Shown here: piece after piece, positions 1-7,975 of the stretch
Numbering within the stretch: position 1 is the stretch's first letter
Layout of the letters: each line of letters starts with the position of its first letter
Source: JAHWJR01 sp035942035
GTDB taxonomy: Bacteria > Actinomycetota > Acidimicrobiia > Acidimicrobiales > CADCSY01
Assembly (NCBI GenBank): GCA_035942035.1
Contig: DASZDK010000065.1
Coordinates: forward strand, 1 to 21,947
Reading direction: 5' to 3'
Length of the DNA: 21,947 nucleotides
Made by a program: the position numbers and the translations under genes
Notes under the pieces: model-generated
The model's input: the letters and a program-made list of their open reading frames with translations, nothing else
What the model was told of the DNA's origin: nothing
Database searches by the model: none

Positions 1-1
1 C

Positions 2-169
2 TCCGCCGACGTCACCATGTTGCCGACCTCCACGGTCCCCTTGGCCACGGCCGACGACGCCAAGCGGGTGCTGCGCCTGATCGACGCCCTCGACGACCAC
101 GACGACGTCCAGGACGTCTACGCCAACTTCGACATTCCCGACGAGATCCTCCAGGCCGTCGAGGCCTGA
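2..169 (+). CDS. yebC: YebC/PmpR-family regulatory protein, C-terminal end (partial)
   Basis: This is the last 55 codons of a gene that enters from the left edge. The reading frame from base 2 gives a peptide with the family's C-terminal signature, a D-D-V-Q-D-V-Y-x-N-F-D-I-P-D-E pattern, and ends at TGA 167-169. YebC-family proteins are about 240-250 residues and act as transcriptional regulators; some members also help ribosomes through proline stretches. Only the final part of the C-terminal alpha/beta domain is visible. Position directly upstream of ruvC is the normal location in actinobacteria and supports the call. The 95 bases to ruvC hold a candidate promoter and SOS operator, so ruvC need not depend on readthrough from yebC. 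Confidence 0.9.
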   Translation, partial: SADVTMLPTSTVPLATADDAKRVLRLIDALDDHDDVQDVYANFDIPDEILQAVEA

Positions 170-250
170 GGCGCTCTCGCCCTCTCGCCGTCTCGGCCGG
201 AGGTCGGGGCGAAGGGGAGCGTCATCCGCGCCGCTGGCGCTCTCCTGCGC

Positions 251-256
251 TACGGT
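251..256 (+). promoter_or_regulatory. Candidate -10 box of the ruvC promoter
   Basis: TACGGT fits the actinobacterial -10 pattern TANNNT and ends 8 bases before the GTG start of ruvC. That spacing would put the transcription start at or within a base or two of the start codon, giving a leaderless mRNA. No Shine-Dalgarno sequence precedes ruvC, which agrees. No convincing -35 hexamer is visible. Confidence 0.4.
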
Positions 257-257
257 G

Positions 258-271
258 CGAACTTGTGTTCG
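258..271 (+). promoter_or_regulatory. LexA/SOS-box-like operator overlapping the ruvC start
   Basis: CGAACTTGTGTTCG is a perfect inverted repeat CGAAC-N4-GTTCG, the core of LexA boxes known in Mycobacterium and Bacillus. It begins one base after the candidate -10 box and covers the GTG start codon of ruvC at 265-267. A repressor bound here would block transcription initiation. RuvCAB processes Holliday junctions during recombinational repair and is a known SOS target in several bacteria. The match is seen in the sequence; binding by LexA is inferred. Confidence 0.6.
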
Positions 272-780
272 TGCTCGGCATCGACCCCGGCTTGACCCGG
301 TGCGGCTACGGCGGGGTGCGCAAGGAGGGCGGGACTCTGCGGGGGGTGAGCGCCGGCGTGCTCACCACGTCGCCGAGCACGCCTCTGCCCGACCGCTTGG
401 CCGAGCTCCAGGCCGGCCTGCAGGCCCTGGTCGCCGACCTGGCCCCCGATGCCGTGGCCGTCGAACGGGTCTTCTTCCAGGTCAACGCCCGCACCGCCAT
501 GTCGGTCGGCCAGGCCAGTGGACTGGCGCTGGCGGCGGCGGCCGCCGCCGGCTGCATCGTGCGCCAGTACACCGCCAACGAGGTCAAGCAGGCGGTCGCC
601 GGCTTCGGTGCGGCGCCCAAGGAGCAGGTGCAGCGGATGGTCCAGGCGCAGCTGGGTCTCCCGGAGCGACCCCGGCCGCCCGACGCCGCCGATGCTCTGG
701 CCCTGGCCCTGTGCCACCACGCCATGGCGCCGCTGCGAGCCCGGGTGGCGGCGGTCGGCCCACGGGGGAACCGACGATGA
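265..780 (+). CDS. ruvC: Crossover junction endodeoxyribonuclease RuvC
   Basis: RuvC is the Holliday-junction resolvase that nicks opposing strands of a four-way junction together with RuvAB. The 171-residue product has the normal family length and begins with the I-D-P-G motif that carries catalytic D7. The other acidic active-site residues are visible as E67 (V-E-R-V-F-F-Q) and D140/D143 near the C-terminus (D-A-A-D-A-L-A-L-A). The GTG start puts D7 at its canonical position; an ATG-started ORF in another frame across this region is a shadow. The stop overlaps the ruvA ATG in an ATGA arrangement, implying translational coupling. A LexA-like box lies over the start codon, so DNA-damage induction is likely. 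Confidence 0.97.
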   Translation: MFVLGIDPGLTRCGYGGVRKEGGTLRGVSAGVLTTSPSTPLPDRLAELQAGLQALVADLAPDAVAVERVFFQVNARTAMSVGQASGLALAAAAAAGCIVRQYTANEVKQAVAGFGAAPKEQVQRMVQAQLGLPERPRPPDAADALALALCHHAMAPLRARVAAVGPRGNRR

Positions 781-1391
781 TCGGGTCGCTGCGGGGCACA
801 CTTGTCGAGCGCAGCACCGCCGGCGAGGTCGTCGTGGAGGTGGGTGGTGTCGGGTACGTCGTGTTCGTGCCGCCGGCCACGGTCGCCGCCCTCGGGGAGC
901 CGGGCGCCACAGTGCTTTTGCACACCCACCTCGCCGTGCGCGAGGACGCCCTCACCCTCTACGGCTTCGGCACCCGGGACGAACGGGCGTGCTTCGAGGC
1001 GCTGATCGGCGCCCACGGGGTCGGTCCCGCCCTGGCGCTGGCCGTGCTGTCCGTGCACCGTCCCGACGTGCTGCGGCGGGCGGTGGCCGACGACGACGTC
1101 GGCGCCCTGTGCCTCGTCCCCGGCGTGGGCCGCAAGACCGCCGCCCGCCTGCTCATCGAGCTCAAGGATCGCCTCGGGGTGCTGGCCGCTGCCGACGTGC
1201 TGGCGCCGGCCGCAGCCGGAGACCGGGCCAACGGATCGTCTCCTCCCGCCCGGGCCGAGGTGCGAGCCGCCCTCGCTGCCCTCGGCTACGGGCCCGACGA
1301 GATCGCCCAGTCACTGCGTGACCTGCCCGAGAGCGACGACGTGCCCCGCTCGTTGAAGGCGGCCCTGTCGCGCCTGGCCCCGGTCCGCTGA
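777..1391 (+). CDS. ruvA: Holliday junction branch migration protein RuvA
   Basis: RuvA is the tetrameric junction-binding subunit that loads RuvB hexamers onto Holliday junctions. The 204-residue product shows the N-terminal OB-fold (M-I-G-S-L-R-G-T-L, then G-G-V-G-Y at about 22-26), two helix-hairpin-helix segments (G-A-H-G-V-G-P-A-L-A and V-P-G-V-G-R-K-T-A) and the small C-terminal RuvB-contact domain after an A/G/S-rich linker at about 140-155. The ATG at 777 overlaps the ruvC stop by three bases, and its TGA shares one base with the ruvB ATG. A longer in-frame ORF reaching back to 255 overlaps ruvC and is not the true start. Expected to be co-transcribed with ruvC and ruvB. Confidence 0.96.
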   Translation: MIGSLRGTLVERSTAGEVVVEVGGVGYVVFVPPATVAALGEPGATVLLHTHLAVREDALTLYGFGTRDERACFEALIGAHGVGPALALAVLSVHRPDVLRRAVADDDVGALCLVPGVGRKTAARLLIELKDRLGVLAAADVLAPAAAGDRANGSSPPARAEVRAALAALGYGPDEIAQSLRDLPESDDVPRSLKAALSRLAPVR

Positions 1392-2425
1392 TGTCGCCCC
1401 GCGACGACGTGCTGGTTTCGACCGCCGTGCCCGGCGAGGAGCCCGAGGAGGTGGGGCTGCGCCCACGCTGCCTGGCCGAGTTCGTGGGTCAGGCGGAGCT
1501 CAAGGAGCACCTGGCCATCGTCCTGCAGGCCGCGCGCCACCGGGGCCAGGCCGCCGACCACCTGCTCTTCGCCGGGCCTCCGGGGTTGGGCAAGACCACC
1601 CTCGCCGCCATCGTCGCCTCGGAGATGGGCGTCGGCCTGCGGATCACGTCGGGGCCGGCGTTGTCCCGTCCCGGTGACCTGGCGGCCATTCTGACCAACC
1701 TGGAGGAGGGCGAAGTCCTCTTCGTCGACGAGGTGCACCGTCTGCCCCGCCCGGTCGAGGAGGTGCTCTACCCGGCCATGGAGGACTTCCAGCTCGACAT
1801 CGTCCTGGGTCAGGGCCCGTCGGCCCGCTCGATCCGCCTCGATCTGCCCCGCTTCACCCTCGTGGGGGCCACGACGCGGACCGGGCTGATCACCGGCCCG
1901 CTGCGCGATCGCTTCGGGCTGGTCGAACGGCTCGACCACTACCCGGCGGCCGATCTGGAGACCATCGTGATGCGTACGGCCGGCATCCTCGGTGTGCCCA
2001 CCACGTCCGACGGTGCGGCCGAGATCGCCCGGCGGGCCCGGGGAACGCCCCGCATCGCCAACCGCCTGCTTCGGCGCGTCCGCGACTTCGCCGAGGTGCG
2101 GGGCGACGGGCGGATCACCGGCGAGGCGGCCCTCGAGGGACTGGCCGTGTTCGGCGTCGACGACTTGGGCCTCGACAAGGTCGACCGGGCGCTGCTGCAG
2201 GCGTTGTGCCAGCACTTCGGCGGGGGCCCGGTGGGCCTGTCCACCTTGGCCATCAGCGTGAGCGAGCCGACCGAGACGGTCGAGGACGTCTACGAGCCCT
2301 TCCTCATCCGCCAAGGCCTGCTCATGCGGACACCCCGGGGCCGCGTGGCCACCCCCGCCGCCTGGGAGCGACTCGGGCTCGATCCGCCCAAAGGCGACCT
2401 GGCAGCCCCCAACCTGTTCGACTGA
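1391..2425 (+). CDS. ruvB: Holliday junction branch migration ATPase RuvB
   Basis: RuvB is the AAA+ motor that drives branch migration with RuvA. The 344-residue protein has the expected length. Visible motifs are Walker A G-P-P-G-L-G-K-T-T at 62-70, Walker B with D-E-V-H at 113-116, sensor-1 G-A-T-T-R-T-G at about 159-165, and the arginine-finger segment R-D-R-F-G at 172-176. The C-terminal winged-helix domain includes the family-typical L-D-K-V-D-R-A and G-G-P-V-G-L-S-T-L-A stretches. The start ATG overlaps the ruvA stop in TGATG. It is the last gene of the ruvCAB operon and is followed after 36 bases by a convergent antiporter gene, with no strong terminator visible between them. Confidence 0.97.
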   Translation: MSPRDDVLVSTAVPGEEPEEVGLRPRCLAEFVGQAELKEHLAIVLQAARHRGQAADHLLFAGPPGLGKTTLAAIVASEMGVGLRITSGPALSRPGDLAAILTNLEEGEVLFVDEVHRLPRPVEEVLYPAMEDFQLDIVLGQGPSARSIRLDLPRFTLVGATTRTGLITGPLRDRFGLVERLDHYPAADLETIVMRTAGILGVPTTSDGAAEIARRARGTPRIANRLLRRVRDFAEVRGDGRITGEAALEGLAVFGVDDLGLDKVDRALLQALCQHFGGGPVGLSTLAISVSEPTETVEDVYEPFLIRQGLLMRTPRGRVATPAAWERLGLDPPKGDLAAPNLFD

Positions 2426-2461
2426 CGAGTCGTCGTACGCAGCGCCCTCGGCGGCCTTTGC

Positions 2462-4654
2462 TCACCCGTGGGGGCCGCGAGGCTTGGCCACCACCACCAC
2501 GGTGACTGGGCAGTCCTCCAGCACCTGCTCCACGATGTGGCCGAGGAACGGTCGCCCCTCGAGGCGACGCAGGTTGGCGCCGAGCACCACGACGTCGGCC
2601 TCGTGCTCGGCCGCCGCAGCGACGATGTCCTCAGCGGCCGAGACACCCGAACGGACCACGGTGCGGGTTCGGGCGCCGACCTCGCGCCCCAGAGCCTCCG
2701 CCTGGGCCAGCACCTTCTTGGCCACGTCCGCCCGCGCCTCGACGGTCGTCACCAACGATCCGGGCGGGCTCTGCGGGCCGTCGGGGTCCTCGGCGGACAG
2801 CGTCTGGAGACGCTGCGGAGGACCGTTGTCCCGGGGCGGGTCGACCACGTGGGTGAGGAGGATCTCCGTCCCGAGGTTGGCGCTGAGGCTGAAGGCGATC
2901 TCCTGGGCCGCCCGGGAGGACTCCGAAGGCGACACGGGCACCACGGCCCGGGCGAACGCCTCGGGGAGACGGGTCTCGAGCCCGCGGGCACGGCGGACGA
3001 TGACCAGCGGGAGCTCGGTGGACGTCAGCAACCGGTCGACGACGGGCGAGAGCATCCACGGACCGTCGGTGGCTTCGGGGGCCCCCACGCCTATGGCCCC
3101 GTAGCCCAGCCGGGCGTGGTCGAGGATGGCCTCGGGGGCGTCCTCGGTCGTGGTCTTCTCCACCTCCACCGGACGGTCGCCGAACACACCGACCACGGCC
3201 TGGATGCCGTCGTCGTCGGCATCCGCTCCCACGGACAGCACCGTTGCCTCCACGTCCTCGGGCCACGCCAGGTGCAGCACCTGGGCCGCCACGATGGAGT
3301 TGAGCCCGCCCCTGCTCGGCAGGAGGAGGCGGTGCGACTTGACCACGACGTTGCGGCTCAACGACTCCTCTCGCCGAAGGCGTTGCTGCTCCTCGTCGGT
3401 GCCGTGCCACGACCGAGCCACGATGCGCAGCAAGGGTGGCGCTGCCATCGAGTTCAAGACGGCCATGACCATGATCACGGTGAACGACGTGGTGTTGAAC
3501 ACGTCGAGCGACAGCCCCACGGTGGCCACCACGATCTCGAGCGTGCCCCGAGGGCACAGGCCCACGCCCAGCAGCACCCCTTCGCGGCGGGGCAGCTTGG
3601 CCAGGCGCGATCCCACGTAGGCGCCGGCGAACTTCGCCCCCGAGGCCACCGCCACCACCAGGGCCGCCCACGGCCCCACCTCGGCGGTGAACAGCAGACC
3701 GAGGTCGACCCTCAGGCCGGCGGTGGCGAAGAAGATCGGCGCGAACACCCCGGTGGTCACCATGGCGAGGCTGTGGCGGATCTCGGGGTCGAAGAAGCGC
3801 GACCGGCTCACCACGATGCCGGCGACGAATGCCCCGAGCACGGCTTCTGCCCCGATGAACTGGGTCACCACCCCGAAGGCCAGGGCGGTCACCGCCACGG
3901 CGGTCAGGTACGCGGTAGGGCCCGCCTGCCGGCGACGCAGCTCCCGGAAGGCGGCGTCGACCACCCGCTGGCCGCCGGTGATGCCCCCGACGTAGATGAC
4001 GGCGATCCCGAGCACGATGACGAGCACGGGCCCCGCGGATACTCCGCCGGCCGTGGCCAGGCCGGCGATGACCCCCAGCATGATCCACCCGGCCACGTCG
4101 TTGGCCATCCCGGCGGCCAGGGTCACCTGGCCGAAGTTCCGGCGCATCAAGCCCAGCTCGCCGAGCACCTTGCCCACCACGGCGAGCGACGAGATGCTCA
4201 GCGCAGTGGCCACGAACAACACGAACACCACCGGGTCCCCCAGGGGGCCCCTGAACACCTCAGGAAGAGCGCTCCCCACGGCCAGCCCCGCGATCAGGGG
4301 GGCGATGATGCTCCCGGCGGACACCAGGGCCGTGGCCCGGCCGAGGCGCCGGACCAGGCCCAGATCGGTCTCCAGGCCGGTCTCGATGAGCAACAGCAGG
4401 ACCCCGATCCAGGCCACGGCGGCCAGCATCCCCGACTGCAGCTCGTCGGCGGGGACCAGCCACTCCAGCGCATCGGGGGCCACGCGCCCGAGGAGGGAGG
4501 GGCCGAGCACCAGGCCGGCACCGAGCTCGCCGATCACCGCCGGCTGGCCCAGCCGGCGCATGAAGGTTCCCAGCAGGCGGGCCACCACCAGCAATACCAG
4601 GAGCTGGGTCCAGAACACGAGCAGCTGGTGCTCGTCCGGGGAGACCAGGTTCAC
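2462..4654 (-). CDS. CPA2-family cation:proton antiporter with two C-terminal universal stress protein domains
   Basis: The 730-residue product starts with a membrane domain of roughly twelve segments (about 10-412) of the CPA2/KefB type. It contains G-Q-P-x-V-I-G-E-L at about 36-44, the ion-binding motif A-N-D-V-A-G-W at 184-190 (N185-D186) and a basic residue K341 in a late helix. Two USP-like domains follow (about 438-570 and 575-730); the second keeps a G-A-N...G-R-P-F-L-G-H nucleotide-loop-like segment, the first looks more degenerate. Such proteins exchange Na+ or K+ for H+; the USP part may sense nucleotides or stress. GTG is chosen because AAGGA lies seven bases upstream; the open frame continues antisense to yajC and secD, but that is shadow. 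It splits the usual ruvB-yajC order. Substrate ion is not readable. Confidence 0.85.
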   Translation of the reverse strand: MNLVSPDEHQLLVFWTQLLVLLVVARLLGTFMRRLGQPAVIGELGAGLVLGPSLLGRVAPDALEWLVPADELQSGMLAAVAWIGVLLLLIETGLETDLGLVRRLGRATALVSAGSIIAPLIAGLAVGSALPEVFRGPLGDPVVFVLFVATALSISSLAVVGKVLGELGLMRRNFGQVTLAAGMANDVAGWIMLGVIAGLATAGGVSAGPVLVIVLGIAVIYVGGITGGQRVVDAAFRELRRRQAGPTAYLTAVAVTALAFGVVTQFIGAEAVLGAFVAGIVVSRSRFFDPEIRHSLAMVTTGVFAPIFFATAGLRVDLGLLFTAEVGPWAALVVAVASGAKFAGAYVGSRLAKLPRREGVLLGVGLCPRGTLEIVVATVGLSLDVFNTTSFTVIMVMAVLNSMAAPPLLRIVARSWHGTDEEQQRLRREESLSRNVVVKSHRLLLPSRGGLNSIVAAQVLHLAWPEDVEATVLSVGADADDDGIQAVVGVFGDRPVEVEKTTTEDAPEAILDHARLGYGAIGVGAPEATDGPWMLSPVVDRLLTSTELPLVIVRRARGLETRLPEAFARAVVPVSPSESSRAAQEIAFSLSANLGTEILLTHVVDPPRDNGPPQRLQTLSAEDPDGPQSPPGSLVTTVEARADVAKKVLAQAEALGREVGARTRTVVRSGVSAAEDIVAAAAEHEADVVVLGANLRRLEGRPFLGHIVEQVLEDCPVTVVVVAKPRGPHG

Positions 4655-5027
4655 CGCACCATCCTTGCCGAAACGACGGCTGGTGCCGCGCGTGCCGTGC
4701 AGCTCGACCCCGCACCACCCGCCCTGGGGTGGCTGGAGCCGGGGCGCCTCCTCGAGGTCGAGGTCGGTGCCGAGGGCCGCCTCGGGCCCGTTCGCTGTGC
4801 GGCACGATGCGGGTGATGCCGACCAGCCCGGCGGGAAGCTCTTGGCCGTCACGCCGGTCCCCCAGCCGAGGGGGTTGCCGAAGCCGGAGAGGCTCGTCGT
4901 TGAGGCCGGGGGCCGCCGAACTGTGTCGTTGTTCACCTCGCGACCAACAGCGTGGCCGGGGCGGCGCGCTAGGGTCGTGCCCCGACGCGAGCGCCCGCCT
5001 CCCCGCCGCGCCCCTACCGAGGTCGTC
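4655..5027. other. Divergent intergenic region between antiporter and yajC
   Basis: These 373 bases separate the reverse-strand antiporter from yajC. No gene is supported. Short stretches on the reverse strand (about 4660-4770 and 4775-4850) have coding-like third-position G/C, but in two different frames that cannot be joined, so a decayed gene is possible. A CCCCC/GGGGG hairpin (4859-4863 with 4870-4874) is present. A candidate -10 (TAGGGT) for yajC lies near the right end. Confidence 0.5.
4970..4975 (+). promoter_or_regulatory. Candidate -10 box for yajC-secD-secF
   Basis: TAGGGT, in the context GCTAGGGT, fits the actinobacterial TANNNT -10 pattern. It would give a leader of about 45 bases containing the GAGG ribosome binding site at 5019-5022. 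No good -35 hexamer sits 16-19 bases upstream, so this is a weak call. Confidence 0.3.
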
Positions 5028-5339
5028 ATGGAAATCGTTCCCTTCCTCCTGCTGTTCGCCCTCATGTGGCTGCTGCTCATCCGCCCGCAGCAGGCGCGGG
5101 TGCGCAAGCAGCGCGAGCTGGTGGCGTCCATCCAGGTCGGCGACGAGGTCCTCACCGCCGGCGGCATCGTCGGCACCGTGCGGGTCCTCGGCGACCAGGA
5201 GCTGCGCCTCGAGGTCAGCCCGGGGGTGGAGCTGCGCCTGCTTCGGGGCGCCGTGTCCCGGCGCCTGGAGCCCGATGCCGACAGCGCGGCGGACGACCCG
5301 CCGGCGGGGGACGGCCTCGGTCCCGACGACGAGCGTTGA
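5028..5339 (+). CDS. yajC: Preprotein translocase subunit YajC
   Basis: YajC is the small single-pass membrane partner of SecD and SecF in the accessory complex that helps SecYEG release exported proteins. The 103-residue product begins with one membrane helix (about 4-18) ending in the conserved R-P-Q-Q (19-22). It is followed by the family's basic segment and the I-Q-V-G-D-E-V-L-T-A-G-G-I-V-G-T beta-rich domain (about 35-50). The acidic, proline-rich tail is variable in the family. The ATG is preceded by GAGG with a five-base spacer. The stop is directly followed by secD, whose possible TTG start even overlaps it, so the genes are expected to be co-transcribed. Confidence 0.93.
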   Translation: MEIVPFLLLFALMWLLLIRPQQARVRKQRELVASIQVGDEVLTAGGIVGTVRVLGDQELRLEVSPGVELRLLRGAVSRRLEPDADSAADDPPAGDGLGPDDER

Positions 5340-5341
5340 GC

Positions 5342-6754
5342 GTGCGCCGGCGCCTGCTCACCTCGCTGCTGGCCATCCTCGTGATCGCCTTCGGGTCCCT
5401 GGCCGCCACCCTGGCGGCGGGGAACGCCCCCCAGCTGGGCCTCGACCTCCAGGGCGGCGCCTCCGTGGTCCTGCAGCCCCCTGCCAGCGTCGAGGACCCG
5501 GAGGTGCTCGACCAGGCCATCGAGGTCATCCGCAACCGCGTCGACGCCCTCGGGGTGGCCGAACCTGAGATCACCCGCCAGGGCGATGCCGTGGTGGTTG
5601 AGCTTCCCGGGGTCAAGGACCAGCGACGGGCGCTGGAGGTGGTCGGCCAGACCGCCCAGCTCCAGTTCCGGCCGGTGCTGGACGTGTTCGGCCCCGAGGC
5701 GGAGCCGCCCCCGCTCACTCCCCGAGAGGAGATCACGGCCGACGCCGAGGTGGTGGTCGCCGGGGAGCGCGAGGACGATGCCGAGCCGCTGGTGTACCGC
5801 CTGGGGCCGGCCGGCGCCCTCGGGGGTGACCTGGCTGGTGCCCAAGCCGCGTTCAACCAGCCGACGTGGGCGGTCAACGTGGAGTTCACCTCCGAGGGCA
5901 TCGTCCGGTTCAACCAGCTGGCCCAGGCCTGCTTCAACGGCGAGCCCACGTGCCCGCTGCGCAGCGCGGCCATCGTGCTCGACGAGGTCGTGGTGTCGGC
6001 GCCGACCATCCAACAGCCGGAGTTCCAGGCTGACCAGATCCAGATCACCGGCGATTTCAGCGAGGCCGAGGCCAAGGACCTGGCCCTGGTGCTGCGCTTC
6101 GGTGCCCTGCCCGTGCAACTCGAGCAGCAGTCGGTGTCGACGGTCTCCGCGACGCTCGGCCGCGACTCGCTGCGGGCCGGCCTGATCGCCGGTGGCCTCG
6201 GCACTGCCCTGGTGCTGCTCTACCTGGTGGCGTACTACCGGGTGTTGGGCCTGGTCGTGGCGCTCGGCCTGTGCGTGTGGGCGGCGCTGCAGTGGTCGGT
6301 GATCAGCTACCTCGGGGTGTCCCAGGGGCTCGCCCTGAGCCTGGCCGGCGTCACCGGCATCGTGGTGTCGGTCGGCGTGACCGTCGACTCCTACATCGTC
6401 TACTTCGAGCGGCTCAAGGACGAGGTGCGCTCGGGCCGGAGTCTGCGCTCGTCGGTCGACCGGGGGTTCAAGCGGGCCTTCCGGACCATCCTGGCCGCCG
6501 ACACCTCCGCGTTCATCGGCGCCTTCTTGCTCTGGTGGCTCACCGTGGGCCCAGTCCGGGGATTCGCCTTCTTCCTCGGTCTGTCCACCGTGCTCGACCT
6601 GATCGTGGCGTACTTCTTCACCCGCCCGCTGGTCGCCATGCTCGCTCGCCGCCGACGGTTGACCTCGGCTCGCCTCCTGGGCGTGGCCGCCGGGCTGGGC
6701 GTGGCTCCGTCGCGGACCGTGGCCTCGCCCTCCACGGTGGGGGCGGGCCGATGA
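5342..6754 (+). CDS. secD: Protein translocase subunit SecD
   Basis: SecD uses the proton gradient with SecF to complete protein export through SecYEG. The 470-residue product has an N-terminal membrane helix (about 5-25), the signature G-L-D-L-Q-G-G at 33-39, and the P1-head segment R-N-R-V-D-A-L-G-V-A-E-P-E-I. A C-terminal half of five predicted membrane segments follows, with V-S-V-G-V-T-V-D-S-Y-I-V-Y-F-E-R in place of the usual late-helix motif. It is on the short side for actinobacterial SecD. The start is uncertain between GTG 5342 and TTG 5336; the latter would overlap the yajC stop. Its TGA overlaps the secF ATG, so SecD and SecF are translationally coupled. Confidence 0.94.
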   Translation: MRRRLLTSLLAILVIAFGSLAATLAAGNAPQLGLDLQGGASVVLQPPASVEDPEVLDQAIEVIRNRVDALGVAEPEITRQGDAVVVELPGVKDQRRALEVVGQTAQLQFRPVLDVFGPEAEPPPLTPREEITADAEVVVAGEREDDAEPLVYRLGPAGALGGDLAGAQAAFNQPTWAVNVEFTSEGIVRFNQLAQACFNGEPTCPLRSAAIVLDEVVVSAPTIQQPEFQADQIQITGDFSEAEAKDLALVLRFGALPVQLEQQSVSTVSATLGRDSLRAGLIAGGLGTALVLLYLVAYYRVLGLVVALGLCVWAALQWSVISYLGVSQGLALSLAGVTGIVVSVGVTVDSYIVYFERLKDEVRSGRSLRSSVDRGFKRAFRTILAADTSAFIGAFLLWWLTVGPVRGFAFFLGLSTVLDLIVAYFFTRPLVAMLARRRRLTSARLLGVAAGLGVAPSRTVASPSTVGAGR

Positions 6755-7941
6755 GCGCCGACGGCAGCGGCCGCGGCCGCCTCGGTCGGCTCTATCACGG
6801 GCAGACCGACGTCGACTTCGTCGGCCGGGCCAAGCTCTGGTTCGCGCTGTCGGGCGCGCTCATCGCCCTCGGTCTGGTGTCGCTGCTGGGCCGGGGCCTC
6901 AACCTCGGCATCGAGTTCCAGGGCGGCACCTCGTGGGTGGTCCCGGGCAACGTCGCCACCGAGGAGGTGCGCGACGTCATGGCGTCGCTCGGCGCCCCCG
7001 ACGCCTCCATCCAGACCCTCGGAGGCGACCAGGGCGAGCGTGTCCGGGTGCAGGCGGCGCCCGACAGCGGCGCCGAGCGAGAGGAGGTGAGCCGGGCGCT
7101 GGCCGACCTGGCCGGAACGGATGCCTCCGAGGTGCAGGTGACCGACGTCAGCCCGTCGTGGGGCTCGGAGATCACCAGCAAGGCGGAGCGGGCCCTGGTC
7201 TTCTTCCTGATCGCCATCGCCGCCTACATCACGCTGCGCTTCGAGTGGCGCATGGCCGTGGCCACCCTGGCCGCTCTGGTGCACGACGTCGTCGTCACCG
7301 TGGGCGTCTACTCCCTGACCGGCTTCGAGGTCACGCCGGCCACCGTCATCGCCGTGCTCACCATCCTCGGGTACTCCATCTACGACGGGATCGTGGTGTT
7401 CGACAAGGTCGACGAGAACGTCCAGGCGGCAGCCGGTGCCGGACGCTCGACCTACGCCTCGATCGTGAACCGGTCGCTGAACCAGGTGCTCATGCGGACG
7501 CTGAACACCTCGATCACCGCCCTGCTCCCCATCGCCTCGCTGCTGGTCATCGGGTCCTTCGTGCTCGGCGCCGTCACCCTGCAGCAGTTCGCCCTCGCCC
7601 TGCTCATCGGCCTGGGCGCCAGCGCCTACTCGTCCATCTTCATCGCCTCACCGTTGCTGGCCCTGATCAAGGAGCGCGAGCCCCGGTGGGCGTCGACGCG
7701 GCGCCGGCTGGAGGCTCGCTCGGCACCACTGGTGCCCACGGGAGGCTCGCGGGCCCTGTCGTCGACCGGCGGCGACAACGGCGCTGGCGGCGCTGGCGGT
7801 GGTGGCGCCGGCACCGGGGCCGGGGCCGGGGACGGCGACGGCGACGGCGACGGGCGAAGGCCCAAGACCCCGCCTCGGCCTCCGTCGTCGTCGACGGGAC
7901 CCATCGCGCCCCGTGGTCGCAAGAAGGGCAAGCGGCGCTGA
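6751..7941 (+). CDS. secF: Protein translocase subunit SecF
   Basis: SecF is the partner of SecD in the proton-driven export complex. The 396-residue protein has a first membrane helix at about 28-47, the SecF signature G-I-E-F-Q-G-G at 53-59, a periplasmic domain, then five membrane segments including the conserved G-Y-S-I-Y-D-x-I-V-x-F-D segment (here Y-D-G-I-V-V-F-D-K). The last 66 residues (331-396) are a low-complexity tail: glycine/alanine runs, an alternating D-G stretch, a proline-rich piece and a strongly basic end (R-K-K-G-K-R-R). That tail is encoded partly by GACGGC repeats. The ATG lies within the secD stop. The apt and rel genes often found downstream in actinobacteria are absent; modA follows instead. 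Confidence 0.95.
   Translation: MSADGSGRGRLGRLYHGQTDVDFVGRAKLWFALSGALIALGLVSLLGRGLNLGIEFQGGTSWVVPGNVATEEVRDVMASLGAPDASIQTLGGDQGERVRVQAAPDSGAEREEVSRALADLAGTDASEVQVTDVSPSWGSEITSKAERALVFFLIAIAAYITLRFEWRMAVATLAALVHDVVVTVGVYSLTGFEVTPATVIAVLTILGYSIYDGIVVFDKVDENVQAAAGAGRSTYASIVNRSLNQVLMRTLNTSITALLPIASLLVIGSFVLGAVTLQQFALALLIGLGASAYSSIFIASPLLALIKEREPRWASTRRRLEARSAPLVPTGGSRALSSTGGDNGAGGAGGGGAGTGAGAGDGDGDGDGRRPKTPPRPPSSSTGPIAPRGRKKGKRR
7831..7854 (+). repeat. Tandem hexamer repeat in the secF 3' end
   Basis: Four copies of GACGGC (the last GACGGG) encode the D-G dipeptide run in the SecF tail. Directly upstream (about 7816-7830) are GGGGCC-like units. Such tracts can vary in copy number by slippage without breaking the frame, because the unit is a multiple of three. 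Confidence 0.75.
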
Positions 7942-7975
7942 CCCGAACGGGCGCCGGCGAGCTCGGCGCCTGCCC

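Noticed and set aside
2468..4816. Forward open frame of 782 residues opposite the antiporter.
   Set aside because: Composition is dominated by H, Q, G and R with no domain; it mirrors the codon use of the real reverse-strand gene.
4655..6118. Reverse-strand open frame extending the antiporter by about 480 residues across yajC and secD.
   Set aside because: It is antisense to two well-recognised genes, has an arginine/serine-rich composition typical of shadows in GC-rich DNA, and a good GTG with AAGGA exists at 4654.
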